A stretch of DNA of 64,000 bases from an uncultured Litorivicinus sp. (GTDB lineage: Bacteria; Pseudomonadota; Gammaproteobacteria; Pseudomonadales; Litorivicinaceae), in contig CACAXU010000002.1 of the NCBI GenBank assembly GCA_902536515.1, positions 26,951 to 90,950 on the forward strand, in the 5' to 3' direction. Shown here piece by piece: positions 32,352 through 41,048 of the stretch. Under the pieces are notes generated by a model. The model was not told the DNA's origin, did not search any database, and saw only the letters and a program-made list of their open reading frames with translations. Both the position numbers and the translations under genes were made by a program. Position 1 is the stretch's first letter. Every line of letters starts with the position of its first letter.

Positions 32352-33866
32352 ATGCTAGACACCCTGATTCAAAAGATTTTATCGGCTCGCGTTTACGATG
32401 TAGCGATTGAAAGCCCCGTCCACCAAGCACCTTTTTTGTCAAAACGGCTTGGTCGTCCTATTTTTCTGAAACGTGAAGATTTGCAGCCCGTCTATTCATT
32501 CAAATGTCGGGGTGCGTACAACAAAATGGCAGGGATTCCGAAAGAGGTACTTGAGAAGGGTGTGATCGCGGCGTCTGCTGGCAACCATGCCCAGGGTGTC
32601 GCGTTGGGTGCGCAGAAACTGAAGATCCCAGCGGTCATTGTGATGCCAACAACCACGCCCGTAATCAAAGTCCGCTCTGTCAAAGCGCGAGGTGCTCAGG
32701 TGGTACTTCATGGTGACAGTTTTGACGAAGCATTCGCCAAAAGCCAAGAGTTGGTTGCTGAGTATGGATACACCTACCTGCATCCATTTGACGATCTTGA
32801 GGTCATCGCAGGTCAGGGAACTGTTGCCGTTGAGCTATTAAGGCAAATGACTCGCCCAGTGGATGCGGTTTTCATTCCAGTCGGTGGCGGAGGTTTGGCC
32901 GCGGGCATGGCGGCCTACATCAAATATGTCCGCCCTGAAATCAAGGTCATCGCTGTTGAGCCAGAGGATGCGGCCTGCCTAGATGCTGCGATGAAGGCGA
33001 GCGAGCGCATTGTGCTGCCGCAAGTCGGTTTGTTCGCCGATGGAGTCGCCGTTAAGCAGATAGGTGAAAACACTTTCAACGTTCTGAAAGATGCGTGTGA
33101 TGAGGTGATCACAGTTACCACAGATGAAATCTGCGCCGCTGTGAAAGATGTGTTTGATGATGTACGGAGCGTCAATGAGCCCGCCGGCGCGCTCGCAGTC
33201 GCGGGCCTGAAGAAATATGCTGAGCGAGAGGGTGCTGGTGGAGCGCTTGTTGCAGTGCTTTCAGGAGCCAATGTGAATTTTGATCGAATTCGCCATGTTG
33301 CGGAGAGAGCGGAAGTCGGCGAGAAGCGCGAGGCCATTTTGGCTGTGACCATCCCTGAGCGTCCTGGTGCATTTAAAGCGTTTTGTGAGCAAATTGGTCA
33401 CCGAAACATTACCGAATTCAATTATCGGTTCGCTGATGAAAATAAGGCTCATATCTTTGTTGGTGTAACAACAGATCCAACAACCGATGATCGAACACAG
33501 TTGGTTGATCGGCTTAACGCAGCAGACCTCCCCGTGGTCGATATGACTGATAATGAACTCGCGAAGCTCCACATCCGCCATATGGTCGGAGGTCGGAGTC
33601 CCGGAGCAGGGTCTGAATTGGTGTTTCGTTTTGAATTTCCAGAGCGGCCGGGAGCATTGCTGAAGTTTTTGAATAAAATTGGATCACGCTGGAATATCTC
33701 GGCCTTTCATTACCGAAATCATGGTGCCGCCTATGGACGAGTGCTTGTATCGATGCAGGCAAAATTGTCGGAGCGTAATGAGCTGTTGAGTTATTTTGAC
33801 GATATCGGGTACACGTATTTTGATGAGACAGAAAATGCAGCAGTTAGGCTTTTTATGAGAGGTTGA
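32352..33866 (+). CDS. ilvA: Biosynthetic threonine deaminase
   Basis: PLP enzyme, 504 aa, that makes 2-oxobutanoate for isoleucine. The PLP lysine is in YSFKCRGAYNKM, AGNHAQGVALGA and the phosphate loop GGGGLAAGM follow. Two ACT-like regulatory repeats begin near residues 328 (ILAVTIPERPGAFKAFCEQI) and 420 (FRFEFPERPGALLKFLNKI), which confer isoleucine/valine control in the family. The presence of both repeats separates it from the catabolic TdcB form. Confidence 0.97.
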   Translation: MLDTLIQKILSARVYDVAIESPVHQAPFLSKRLGRPIFLKREDLQPVYSFKCRGAYNKMAGIPKEVLEKGVIAASAGNHAQGVALGAQKLKIPAVIVMPTTTPVIKVRSVKARGAQVVLHGDSFDEAFAKSQELVAEYGYTYLHPFDDLEVIAGQGTVAVELLRQMTRPVDAVFIPVGGGGLAAGMAAYIKYVRPEIKVIAVEPEDAACLDAAMKASERIVLPQVGLFADGVAVKQIGENTFNVLKDACDEVITVTTDEICAAVKDVFDDVRSVNEPAGALAVAGLKKYAEREGAGGALVAVLSGANVNFDRIRHVAERAEVGEKREAILAVTIPERPGAFKAFCEQIGHRNITEFNYRFADENKAHIFVGVTTDPTTDDRTQLVDRLNAADLPVVDMTDNELAKLHIRHMVGGRSPGAGSELVFRFEFPERPGALLKFLNKIGSRWNISAFHYRNHGAAYGRVLVSMQAKLSERNELLSYFDDIGYTYFDETENAAVRLFMRG

Positions 33867-33876
33867 TTCTCATAAA
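33852..33876 (+). other. Inverted repeat over the ilvA stop
   Basis: TTTATGAGA (33852-33860) and TCTCATAAA (33868-33876) are perfect nine-base arms with a seven-base loop, spanning the ilvA stop codon. No T tract follows directly, so it is not a standard terminator, though it could act as an mRNA 3' hairpin. Confidence 0.5.
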
Positions 33877-33898
33877 TTGGCTTAACTCACTATAAAAG

Positions 33899-33926
33899 TT
33901 GACTTTTTTGTTTTTTGTCGTATTCT
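33899..33926 (+). promoter_or_regulatory. Candidate sigma70 promoter before a 30-codon ORF
   Basis: TTGACT at 33899-33904 and TATTCT at 33921-33926 are separated by a 16-base spacer that is almost all T. Transcription would start near 33933, about 20 bases before the ATG at 33955. Confidence 0.5.
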
Positions 33927-33954
33927 GTATCAAATTAGATCTGGTGCAAGATGC

Positions 33955-34047
33955 ATGAATCGTCGCAACCCATTCAGAATGCTTATGGTGATCGGTGGCC
34001 TCATTTTGGCTGTCACTGTTGCACACAGCGCAATTATCGGCGGATAA
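33955..34047 (+). CDS. Candidate 30-aa single-pass membrane peptide
   Basis: A 30-codon frame between ilvA and the convergent ygfA. It has a basic N-terminus (MNRRNPFR) followed by one hydrophobic helix (MLMVIGGLILAVTVAHSAIIGG), the architecture of many bacterial small membrane proteins. A plausible promoter lies just upstream. The Shine-Dalgarno sequence is weak (GCAAG). The last 14 bases overlap the ygfA 3' end. I do not recognise a family. The hydrophobic design and promoter argue for a gene; the short length and weak ribosome site argue caution. Confidence 0.4.
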   Translation: MNRRNPFRMLMVIGGLILAVTVAHSAIIGG

Positions 34048-34588
34048 AGCCGTCCTCTGTGACAATCCAGTCGACCGGCTGATCCCATGGATCTGGCTCG
34101 AAACAGACTTGTTGCTCGGCAAATGCGACGCCGATACGGAGCGGTGCGTCGGGTTCACAGTGTTCTAAAGCGCGATCGTAGTAGCCACCACCCATTCCTA
34201 ACCGATAACCGCGTTGATCGAATCCACTACAAGGCATGATCAGCCAATCGAGCGTACCAAAACCAATGGTCTCTTCCTGTAACGATGTCACAATCCCGAA
34301 GGCACCCTCGGTGAACCGCTCTTCGTGATCCAGCGCTACCATTTCCATGGCTGTCTTCGACAAGATTCGCGGAATGTAAAGCCGGTGGACGGATGCCAGT
34401 ATTTCATGATGAAGCCACTGCAGGTCGACTTCGGATCCAAAGGCCATGTATGAACCGATTTGCAGGGTGTCTGTGGGAAGCGCAGAGAGCAAATGTTTGC
34501 TAATTGAGAAACTGAGTTCTCGGCGAGTTTCGCCAGAAAGACGATTCCGCATTTCGAGCAATTGCTCTCGGAGCATATTTTTAGACAT
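34034..34588 (-). CDS. ygfA: 5-formyltetrahydrofolate cyclo-ligase
   Basis: Converts 5-formyl-THF to 5,10-methenyl-THF with ATP, 184 aa. The family signature GYRLGMGGGYYDRAL is intact near residue 126, and the N-terminal LREQLLEMRNRLS matches the substrate lid region. It lies directly after 6S RNA on the same strand, the arrangement first known from E. coli, where ssrS and ygfA are co-transcribed. Confidence 0.95.
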   Translation of the reverse strand: MSKNMLREQLLEMRNRLSGETRRELSFSISKHLLSALPTDTLQIGSYMAFGSEVDLQWLHHEILASVHRLYIPRILSKTAMEMVALDHEERFTEGAFGIVTSLQEETIGFGTLDWLIMPCSGFDQRGYRLGMGGGYYDRALEHCEPDAPLRIGVAFAEQQVCFEPDPWDQPVDWIVTEDGFIRR

Positions 34589-34593
34589 AAAAA

Positions 34594-34760
34594 ACCCAAG
34601 TTGCCGCTGTCAGTTTGGCCCTTGAACCAAATGGTTCAAGGCGGGAAACGCAAACACACATTAGGCTTTCCGAAGACGGACCTGCGCACCGTGTATTGTG
34701 TGCTTCCCTGGAATAAGATTATCGGCTCAGGGACATCACTGACTGACGAACAACCCAGGA
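34594..34760 (-). ncRNA. ssrS: 6S RNA
   Basis: Regulatory RNA that binds sigma70 RNA polymerase by mimicking an open promoter. Landmarks on the minus strand match E. coli 6S: CCCTGAGCCGATAAT near the 5' arm, TCCGTC followed by GAAAGCCTAA in the middle, and CTTGAACC then GGTTCAAGGG forming the 3' hairpin. The ends CCTGGGTTG and CAACTTGGG pair over nine positions including three G-T pairs, and six Ts follow at 34594-34589. Its place between zapA and ygfA is conserved. Exact ends are inferred from pairing. Confidence 0.93.
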
Positions 34761-34772
34761 GCAAGAAGTATA

Positions 34773-35069
34773 TCAGTCTGTTTCCGTCTCAGACAGCCGT
34801 TCAAGTGTTCTACCGATGCGATCGGCAAGTCGCTTCAGTTCTTGGTCTTGTCCTGTGGTTTCGACAGTCAAGTGCTCGTGGGCGATGTTGAGTGCGGCCA
34901 TCACAGCCAGTCGCTCAAGCGCGTTATTCCCAGTTTTTTCTTGAATCTCGCGCATTCTGTGATCTACGAACTCTGCCGCTGCTTCAAGCTCATGCTCTTG
35001 GCCCGCTGGACAAGCGACCGGAAATTCCCGTCCAAGAATCTGAACGCGCACGGTTGCGATTTCGGTCAT
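34773..35069 (-). CDS. zapA: Cell division protein ZapA
   Basis: Z-ring associated protein, 98 aa, that bundles FtsZ filaments. The N-terminal VRVQILGREFPVACP beta region and the long C-terminal helix (from about LAVMAALNIAHEHL) match ZapA. It overlaps the upstream zapB-like gene by four bases (ATGA) and is followed by 6S RNA, the gene order shared by Gammaproteobacteria. Confidence 0.94.
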   Translation of the reverse strand: MTEIATVRVQILGREFPVACPAGQEHELEAAAEFVDHRMREIQEKTGNNALERLAVMAALNIAHEHLTVETTGQDQELKRLADRIGRTLERLSETETD

Positions 35070-35272
35070 GACAGCACCTCGTAGTTTTTGAGCCGCCCAA
35101 GGACAGCATCGATTTGCTGCCGTGCTTCGTCGCGTTGTTTCAACAGCTCTGCTCGCGCACGTTTTAACTCCACCTGTTGCTTCCGCAAGTGGCGATTCTC
35201 CTGATTGAGACGTTCTGAAAGTTGGATCAGTTTCTCAACTTGCTGTTCCAACTCCTGCAAATCGTTATGCAT
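35066..35272 (-). CDS. TIGR02449/ZapB-like coiled-coil protein
   Basis: Small 68-aa protein predicted to be one continuous coiled coil, with heptads running from LQELEQQVEKLIQL to the end and the basic stretch LRKQQVELKRARAELLKQR. It matches the TIGR02449 type found next to zapA in pseudomonads and is likely to act at the division ring with ZapA, by analogy with ZapB. The stop overlaps the zapA start. The function is inferred from fold and neighbour. Confidence 0.85.
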   Translation of the reverse strand: MHNDLQELEQQVEKLIQLSERLNQENRHLRKQQVELKRARAELLKQRDEARQQIDAVLGRLKNYEVLS

Positions 35273-35362
35273 TTAGGTTTTCCGATAACACTCGTGCATC
35301 ATACGTCTGCTCACTCGTTGGCACAACAGACGTGATACGATTAATGCCTCAGGAGGTGCTCG

Positions 35363-35926
35363 GTGATCACAAAGTTATATCGTCCTATGGACGATTGGTT
35401 AGTCGACCAGAATTGCGATATTCGGGCGTCAGAAGTCCAGGGATTACTTGCGGGTTTAATGGCGGCCAATATCCAAGTGAAGCCAGATGAATACGTTGCT
35501 CGCTTAGCCGAATATGCAGATCTTCAGCCGGGTACCATTACCCAAATTGCAAGCACGCTTGAGACCTTAGCTGGGAGTCTTCATGAAAGCTGGAGCGGGA
35601 TCGGTTTGGACTTTGAAATGTTGTTGCCTGAAGACGATGAGCTCATTGAAGAGCGAGCTGATGCACTGGGAGCTTGGTGCGAGTCTTTCCTGGCGGGTCT
35701 TGGTTTTTCTGGTGAACTGTCAAAGGAACGGAAACTGTCTGAAGACGTTCGCCAAGCGTTAGAAGATTTATCTGAAATCGCAAGAATCGAAGCGGGTGGT
35801 GATGATGAATCCCTTGAAAAAGCGTTCGCCGACGTCAGTGAACACGTAAGACTGACATCGCTTCTGATCGCTACCGAACTTCGCGGCGACCAAAATGAAG
35901 CATTGAGTGAGCCAATCATTCACTAA
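35363..35926 (+). CDS. ygfB: UPF0149 family protein YgfB
   Basis: Member of the UPF0149/YgfB/YecA family, 187 aa, rich in Asp and Glu. The segment EVQGLLAGLMAAN near residue 24 and ALGAWCESFLAGLGF near 105 are family hallmarks. Biochemical function is not settled, although a P. aeruginosa homologue affects peptidoglycan recycling and beta-lactam resistance. The GTG start is supported by AGGAGG six bases upstream. It is first in ygfB-pepP-ubiH, a conserved order. Confidence 0.93.
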   Translation: MITKLYRPMDDWLVDQNCDIRASEVQGLLAGLMAANIQVKPDEYVARLAEYADLQPGTITQIASTLETLAGSLHESWSGIGLDFEMLLPEDDELIEERADALGAWCESFLAGLGFSGELSKERKLSEDVRQALEDLSEIARIEAGGDDESLEKAFADVSEHVRLTSLLIATELRGDQNEALSEPIIH

Positions 35927-35937
35927 GTGAGTACGTG

Positions 35938-37230
35938 ATGTTTTCTTTGCATTTTTATCAGCAACGACGCGACCGTCTGAAGGCATTGATGCCCGATAAA
36001 TCGCTCGCGATTATCTCGGGGGCGCATGAGATCGTTCGAAATCGGGATGCCGAGTACCCTTTTCGACAGTCGAGCGATTTCTGGTATTTAACCGGCTTCA
36101 CTGAGCCTGATGCGGTCCTTGTGATCGGTCCGAATCGGCCAGATCGCTTGTTTGTAAGGCCTAAAAACCCCGATCAGGAGGTTTGGACCGGCCGGCGACT
36201 GGGGCCTGAGAACGTGCAGACTCAGTTAGGCATTGATGAGGGATTTCCAATTGATGCACTCGATGCGGAACTCGGGCGTCTGTTGATGGATGTTGTCTGG
36301 CTTGAGTATCCATTTCAGTGCATGCAATCGTCGGCGATCGTGGACCAAGCGATCAAATCGAAGAGTATCAAGTCGAGACGCCAAGACTTGTTATCGCATC
36401 GCGCCGATTTATCTCGTCACTTGCATCAGGCGCGTCTCATCAAGTCTGATGAAGAAATCACTGCGATGCGTGAGGCGGGACGGATTTCTGCATTAGGTCA
36501 TGTCGCAGCAATGCAGGCATGCCAGCCGGGTATGACTGAAGATCAATTGGCGTCCATCGTTGAGCATTGTTTCCGCATGGAGGGCTCCCCTTCAGTCGCT
36601 TATCAGACCATCGTTGGCGGTGGTGGCAATGCATGTATTTTGCACTACATCGATCGCGCCGATCGATTGCAGGATGGTGACCTCGTGCTGATTGATGCCG
36701 GTTGCGAAGTCTTTGGATATGCGGGTGACATTACTCGTACTTTTCCGATTAACGGGTCATTTTCAAGCGCACAAGCCGAGTTGTACGACGTGGTATTGAG
36801 CGCACAGGCTGAGGCGATTCAGGCCATGGTTGTCGGGAATTCGATCAAACAATTTCACGAGGGTGCTCTCCGCAGACTCACTGAAGGTTTGATCGACCTA
36901 AACATAATTGAGGGTTCTATTGAATCCGCCCTCGAAGAGAAGCGATATCTTCCATACTACATGCACGGGACCGGACATTTTCTGGGCCTCGATGTGCATG
37001 ATGTTGGCGCTTATGAGGACAACGGCCAACCTGTTGGGTTGTCTGAAGGCATGGTGATTACATGTGAGCCAGGCCTATACATCGATCAACGATCCGATGC
37101 CCCTGAAAGATATCGCGGTATTGGCATCCGCATTGAAGATGATGTCCTGATTACTAACCAAGGTCCCGATATTTTGACATCAAAGGTGCCAAAAGAGCGG
37201 TCTGACATCGAAACCCTAATGCGAGGCTAA
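35938..37230 (+). CDS. pepP: Xaa-Pro aminopeptidase
   Basis: Manganese-dependent aminopeptidase P, 430 aa, that removes the residue before an N-terminal proline. The creatinase-like N-terminal domain includes YPFRQSSDFWYLTGF. The five metal ligands are visible in LIDAGCEVFGYAGDITRTFP (two Asp), GTGHFLGLDVHDVG (His), CEPGLYI (Glu) and GIRIEDD (Glu). An ATG at 35938 is preferred to the GTG just before it. It ends two bases before ubiH. Confidence 0.96.
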   Translation: MFSLHFYQQRRDRLKALMPDKSLAIISGAHEIVRNRDAEYPFRQSSDFWYLTGFTEPDAVLVIGPNRPDRLFVRPKNPDQEVWTGRRLGPENVQTQLGIDEGFPIDALDAELGRLLMDVVWLEYPFQCMQSSAIVDQAIKSKSIKSRRQDLLSHRADLSRHLHQARLIKSDEEITAMREAGRISALGHVAAMQACQPGMTEDQLASIVEHCFRMEGSPSVAYQTIVGGGGNACILHYIDRADRLQDGDLVLIDAGCEVFGYAGDITRTFPINGSFSSAQAELYDVVLSAQAEAIQAMVVGNSIKQFHEGALRRLTEGLIDLNIIEGSIESALEEKRYLPYYMHGTGHFLGLDVHDVGAYEDNGQPVGLSEGMVITCEPGLYIDQRSDAPERYRGIGIRIEDDVLITNQGPDILTSKVPKERSDIETLMRG

Positions 37231-37232
37231 TC

Positions 37233-38336
37233 ATGGAGGTGAGTGTTATCGGTGGCGGACCGATAGGGATGGTCGCGGCACGCGCGTTGCTCGATGATGG
37301 ACATCAAGTTCGCTTATTTGACCCCTCAATCGACAAGCCGACGATGTCACTTGCCCTCGCTGAGTCCACGCTCCTTTTACTCGAGCGCATCGGCGTAGAC
37401 CTTGAGGCAGGCGAAGACCTCACCGAAATCCTTGTGAACGAGAAAGGATTACCAGGCTCCATCTGGTTACAAGCAGCTGAGTGTGGGTATCTGCGATTCG
37501 GTCGAGTCGTCTGTTCACAAGCCCTTGAAAGCGCTGTGGCACAGCATGTATCAGATAACGTTGAACCGATCGCCGTTGAGACTATCCATGCGCGAAGTGC
37601 GCGAGCGAATCCTCGTATTCAGCTGGCGACCGGCGAAGAAGTCAATCCGGATCTTGTGATTCTGGCTGATGGTGGCCGTAGTCATCTCACCGAGACGTTG
37701 GGGTTGACCGCGTATTACAGACCCTTTGATCGTTCTGCAATTTTAGGCCGTATTCGTGTCAGCGCGCCAAAGAAAGGGCGTGCCTATGAACGCTTCGTCG
37801 GTACGGGACCTTTGGCATTATTACCCATTGAGCCGGATGTCTATGGATTCGTCTGGTCTCTTAGTCCAGCTCACGCTGAGCAATTCCAGCAATCGTCTGT
37901 TGCGCTGATTGAGGCGCTAAGGGACGCGATGCCTGAAGAGCTTGGATCAATTGAACTCGCGACAGATCCTCTGGTAATTCCATTGATCGAACGATGGATT
38001 GATCAGCCCCATCGTCCAGGCATTGTATTGATCGGTAATGGTGCGCAGACGATTCATCCGGTTGCAGGCCAGGGCTTGAATCTCGCTCTTCGTGGAGTGA
38101 TGCAAATCACCGCTGAACTCAAGCAGTCAGATCCTGACACTGCGATTCGAAGGGCATTTGCGAATTGGAAACCGAATCGGGACAAAACACGACTGGCCTC
38201 CTCGAGTCTCGAGGCAATATTTGATCGTGATCTATTACCGCGAAAAGTTTTGACTAGTCTCGGTATGATGGCAGCTGATCAAAGTCCGTGGCTGAAGACC
38301 AAAATTGCCGAGGCCGGTATGGGGATTGTGTCTTGA
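37233..38336 (+). CDS. ubiH: 2-octaprenyl-6-methoxyphenol hydroxylase
   Basis: FAD monooxygenase of ubiquinone synthesis, 367 aa. The N-terminal FAD loop is VSVIGGGPIGMVAARALL, ADGGRS is the second motif and IGNGAQTIHPVAGQGLNLAL is the third; the Asn-Gly in place of Gly-Asp there matches UbiH specifically. It lies between pepP and a second related hydroxylase, as visB/ubiI does in E. coli. The protein is a little short at the C-terminus. Confidence 0.93.
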   Translation: MEVSVIGGGPIGMVAARALLDDGHQVRLFDPSIDKPTMSLALAESTLLLLERIGVDLEAGEDLTEILVNEKGLPGSIWLQAAECGYLRFGRVVCSQALESAVAQHVSDNVEPIAVETIHARSARANPRIQLATGEEVNPDLVILADGGRSHLTETLGLTAYYRPFDRSAILGRIRVSAPKKGRAYERFVGTGPLALLPIEPDVYGFVWSLSPAHAEQFQQSSVALIEALRDAMPEELGSIELATDPLVIPLIERWIDQPHRPGIVLIGNGAQTIHPVAGQGLNLALRGVMQITAELKQSDPDTAIRRAFANWKPNRDKTRLASSSLEAIFDRDLLPRKVLTSLGMMAADQSPWLKTKIAEAGMGIVS

Positions 38337-39454
38337 AAACCGCGGTGATCGGTGCAGGTTCAATTGGTTTAGCGGCAGCTTTGGTGTGTCAGAAAGCAGG
38401 ACATTCAGTCACCCTCTTCGATCCACAAGGATTCGAGCAGCGGGCTTTGTCGTTGGAGGCCGATCCACGTGTTTGGGCGCTTGGGTCGCGATCAACTCAG
38501 TTGCTCGCAGAGCTTGGTGCTTGGGCGTCCAATGAAAGAATCTGTGCCTATCAATCGATGCATGTGATTGACGCACGGAGTGATGCGCGAGTCACCTTTA
38601 CCGAGGCTACCCTTGGTCATTTAGTTGAGGCAGATTGGATTCGGAATCAATTACTGTCACGAGTTGATGGAACAGGTATCGATTGTGTTTCAGAGCGGGT
38701 TGAGTCTGTTTCGCAACGAGGCGTGTTGACGCTCCCCAAGAATGAGCTGGATGCTGATTTAGTGATCTTTGCAGAGGGACGCCAAGCACGCACGGCACTT
38801 GCCTCTGGTTTTGAAATTGTCGACGGTGGTTATCGACAGATGGCAGTCGTTGGGACATTGAGAAGCGAGCAACCCCATCATGAAGAGGCTTTTCAAATTT
38901 TCACTGAATGTGGTCCGCTAGCACTGCTGCCATTACCTGATCTGGACGGTGAGCATCGTGTGAGCCTCGTTTGGTCGTTGGATATCGACACTGCGTCTGA
39001 ACTCAAAGAGTATTCAATCGAGACATTGTGTTTAAAGATCACTCAGACCAGTGAGTGGGTTCGAGGTGCCTTGAGTTTCGTCGATGAACCGATTTGGATC
39101 CCGCTGTCTCAGCAATCATTGAAGCAGGATTCTCTGGGATGTTTGTTAGCCATTGGCGATACTGCACACGGCATTTTGCCGTTAGCAGGTCTTGGAGCAA
39201 ACCTTGGATTTGCAGATGTGATTGCGTTACAACAGACGCTGGTAAGGGCTCCTTCAGCCCTTGGTGATCGCATTGCGCGAACTGTTTCGCGTGAACGGCG
39301 TTTTGAGCAACGGACTGTTGCTATGGTGATGGGTCTTTTTTCCAACATATTTCGCTCTGATCAGCCACTGTTGCAATTGGGCCGAAGTTTTGCATTACGA
39401 ACAGCGGATCGTCATCCAACGATTCGATCGTTGATTCAGGAGTTAGCTGGTTAA
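38333..39454 (+). CDS. Ubiquinone hydroxylase paralogue (UbiI/UbiF-like) with altered motifs
   Basis: Second FAD-dependent monooxygenase, 373 aa, with the N-terminal loop AVIGAGSIGLAAALV. The DG motif reads FAEGRQAR, with Glu in place of the usual Asp. The third motif reads IGDTAHGILPLAGLGANLGF, so the common HPxxGQG becomes LPLAGLG. It probably acts at ring C5 or C6 like UbiI/UbiF, but substrate is uncertain. The start is TTG overlapping the ubiH TGA (TTGA). The stop overlaps ribE (TAATG). Confidence 0.85.
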   Translation: MKTAVIGAGSIGLAAALVCQKAGHSVTLFDPQGFEQRALSLEADPRVWALGSRSTQLLAELGAWASNERICAYQSMHVIDARSDARVTFTEATLGHLVEADWIRNQLLSRVDGTGIDCVSERVESVSQRGVLTLPKNELDADLVIFAEGRQARTALASGFEIVDGGYRQMAVVGTLRSEQPHHEEAFQIFTECGPLALLPLPDLDGEHRVSLVWSLDIDTASELKEYSIETLCLKITQTSEWVRGALSFVDEPIWIPLSQQSLKQDSLGCLLAIGDTAHGILPLAGLGANLGFADVIALQQTLVRAPSALGDRIARTVSRERRFEQRTVAMVMGLFSNIFRSDQPLLQLGRSFALRTADRHPTIRSLIQELAG

Positions 39455-40065
39455 TGTTCACAGGGGTTGTTCAGGGTTTGGGTGAGGTCACTCAGATTCA
39501 GGATCACGGCGGAATTCGTCGTCTCCAGGTTCGACTACCAACCGGTCGCGACCAGGGGCTGGAAACGGGCGCATCTGTTGCAATTAATGGCGTTTGTTTG
39601 ACAGTCGTCGGTTGGGATCAGAATGGTGTCGAATTTGATGTGATTGATGAAACGTTGCGACTGACAAATCTCGGTGATTTGAAGGTCGGTCATGTCGTTA
39701 ATGTAGAGCGTGCGGCTCGTTTTGGTGATGAAATTGGTGGTCATGTGTTGTCCGGGCACATTCATGGGCGAGCTCAAGTGACCGAAGTGGTAGAAACTAA
39801 CGCAAATCTAGCGGTGTGGTGGGCTGTGCCGGAAGCGCTGAAAAAGTACGTGCTGCCAAAGGGCTATGTCTCGCTGAATGGATGCTCGTTAACCGTCGGT
39901 GAAACAGAACGAGACGGGCGGTTGAGTATTCATTTAATTCCCGAAACCCGTGAATTAACGACTTTTGGTCGAGTCACAGTCGGTGACTCGTTGAATCTCG
40001 AAATTGATTCTCAAACCCAAGCGATCGTCGATACTGTTGAGCGAGTCTTGGAACAGCGATTGTGA
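39454..40065 (+). CDS. ribE: Riboflavin synthase alpha chain
   Basis: Dismutates two 6,7-dimethyl-8-ribityllumazine molecules to riboflavin, 203 aa. Two tandem lumazine-binding barrels begin MFTGVVQGLGEV and (near residue 97) SGHIHGRAQVTEV. The active-site INGVCLTVV and LNGCSLTVGE repeats are present. No FMN riboswitch is seen, as the ATG overlaps the upstream gene's stop. Confidence 0.95.
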   Translation: MFTGVVQGLGEVTQIQDHGGIRRLQVRLPTGRDQGLETGASVAINGVCLTVVGWDQNGVEFDVIDETLRLTNLGDLKVGHVVNVERAARFGDEIGGHVLSGHIHGRAQVTEVVETNANLAVWWAVPEALKKYVLPKGYVSLNGCSLTVGETERDGRLSIHLIPETRELTTFGRVTVGDSLNLEIDSQTQAIVDTVERVLEQRL

Positions 40066-41048
40066 ATGCGTGGAAAAAGGAGTTAGCCAACGGTGTTACA
40101 AGTTCCGAAGTGCTACTCACACGTCTCGGATTGGATGCTACCCAAGTACTGAGTGTTGATTACACGCCAGCTTTTTCGGTTCGGGTCCCTGAACCTTTTA
40201 TCAAGCGAATGGTCCCTGGCGATCCGCATGACCCATTGTTACGACAGGTGCTATCCGTTAGTGAAGAACGTACCCCGACTCCAGGCTTTGTGGCTGATCC
40301 TTTGGATGAATTCGACAGTGTGTTACCTGGTGTCCTGCACAAATATCGGTCGCGAGTTCTCCTGATTTATCGTGGTGGTTGTGCCATCAACTGTCGTTAC
40401 TGTTTTCGGCGTCATTTTCCATATCAAGGACAGACACTGACGTTACGAGATGTTGATTTGCTAGTCGGCTATTTGATCGAACACCCTGAAGTGAACGAAG
40501 TCATCTTGTCAGGCGGTGATCCTTTGATGGCCGATGACTCCTCGATTCGGGATCTATTGTCACGACTTGAATCGATACCCACGATCGCGCGTTTGCGCAT
40601 CCACAGTCGGTTACCGGTGGTGATTCCGGCTCGGATCACCGATACCTTTTGTGAAACGATTGCATCCATTCGACTGCCTATTGTCATGGTTTTGCATGTT
40701 AATCATGCCAATGAAGTTGACGGGTCTGTGAAGTGTGCTGTCGGTCGGTTAAGAGCAGTCTGCCGTTCAGTACTGAATCAAGCTGTGATTTTGCGTGGCG
40801 TCAATGACTCGGCAAAAAGTCTCATTACTCTAAGTGAGCGATTGTTCGAGGCAGGGATCGATCCGTATTATCTCAACGTATTGGATCGAGTTGCTGGTGC
40901 ACATCACTTTGATGTGACCGACGAAGAAGTCGCTACTCTCTATGAGGCGTTATTGGATGCACTTCCAGGATATCTCGTTCCGAAACTTGTGAGGGAAGTG
41001 CCGGGAGTAGGGCACAAAATGCCATGGAGGGAAACGGCACGCTTATGA
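40062..41048 (+). CDS. epmB: EF-P beta-lysylation protein EpmB
   Basis: KamA-like radical SAM/PLP lysine 2,3-aminomutase, 328 aa, that converts alpha-lysine to beta-lysine for modification of elongation factor P. The cluster motif is CAINCRYCFRRHFPY, and ILSGGDPLM, the HSRLPVVIP region and the PLP lysine in YLVPKLVREVPGVGHK are present. It lacks the C-terminal oligomerisation extension of clostridial aminomutase, as expected for EpmB. The GTG start overlaps the ribE TGA. EpmA and EF-P must be encoded elsewhere. Confidence 0.93.
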   Translation: MNAWKKELANGVTSSEVLLTRLGLDATQVLSVDYTPAFSVRVPEPFIKRMVPGDPHDPLLRQVLSVSEERTPTPGFVADPLDEFDSVLPGVLHKYRSRVLLIYRGGCAINCRYCFRRHFPYQGQTLTLRDVDLLVGYLIEHPEVNEVILSGGDPLMADDSSIRDLLSRLESIPTIARLRIHSRLPVVIPARITDTFCETIASIRLPIVMVLHVNHANEVDGSVKCAVGRLRAVCRSVLNQAVILRGVNDSAKSLITLSERLFEAGIDPYYLNVLDRVAGAHHFDVTDEEVATLYEALLDALPGYLVPKLVREVPGVGHKMPWRETARL

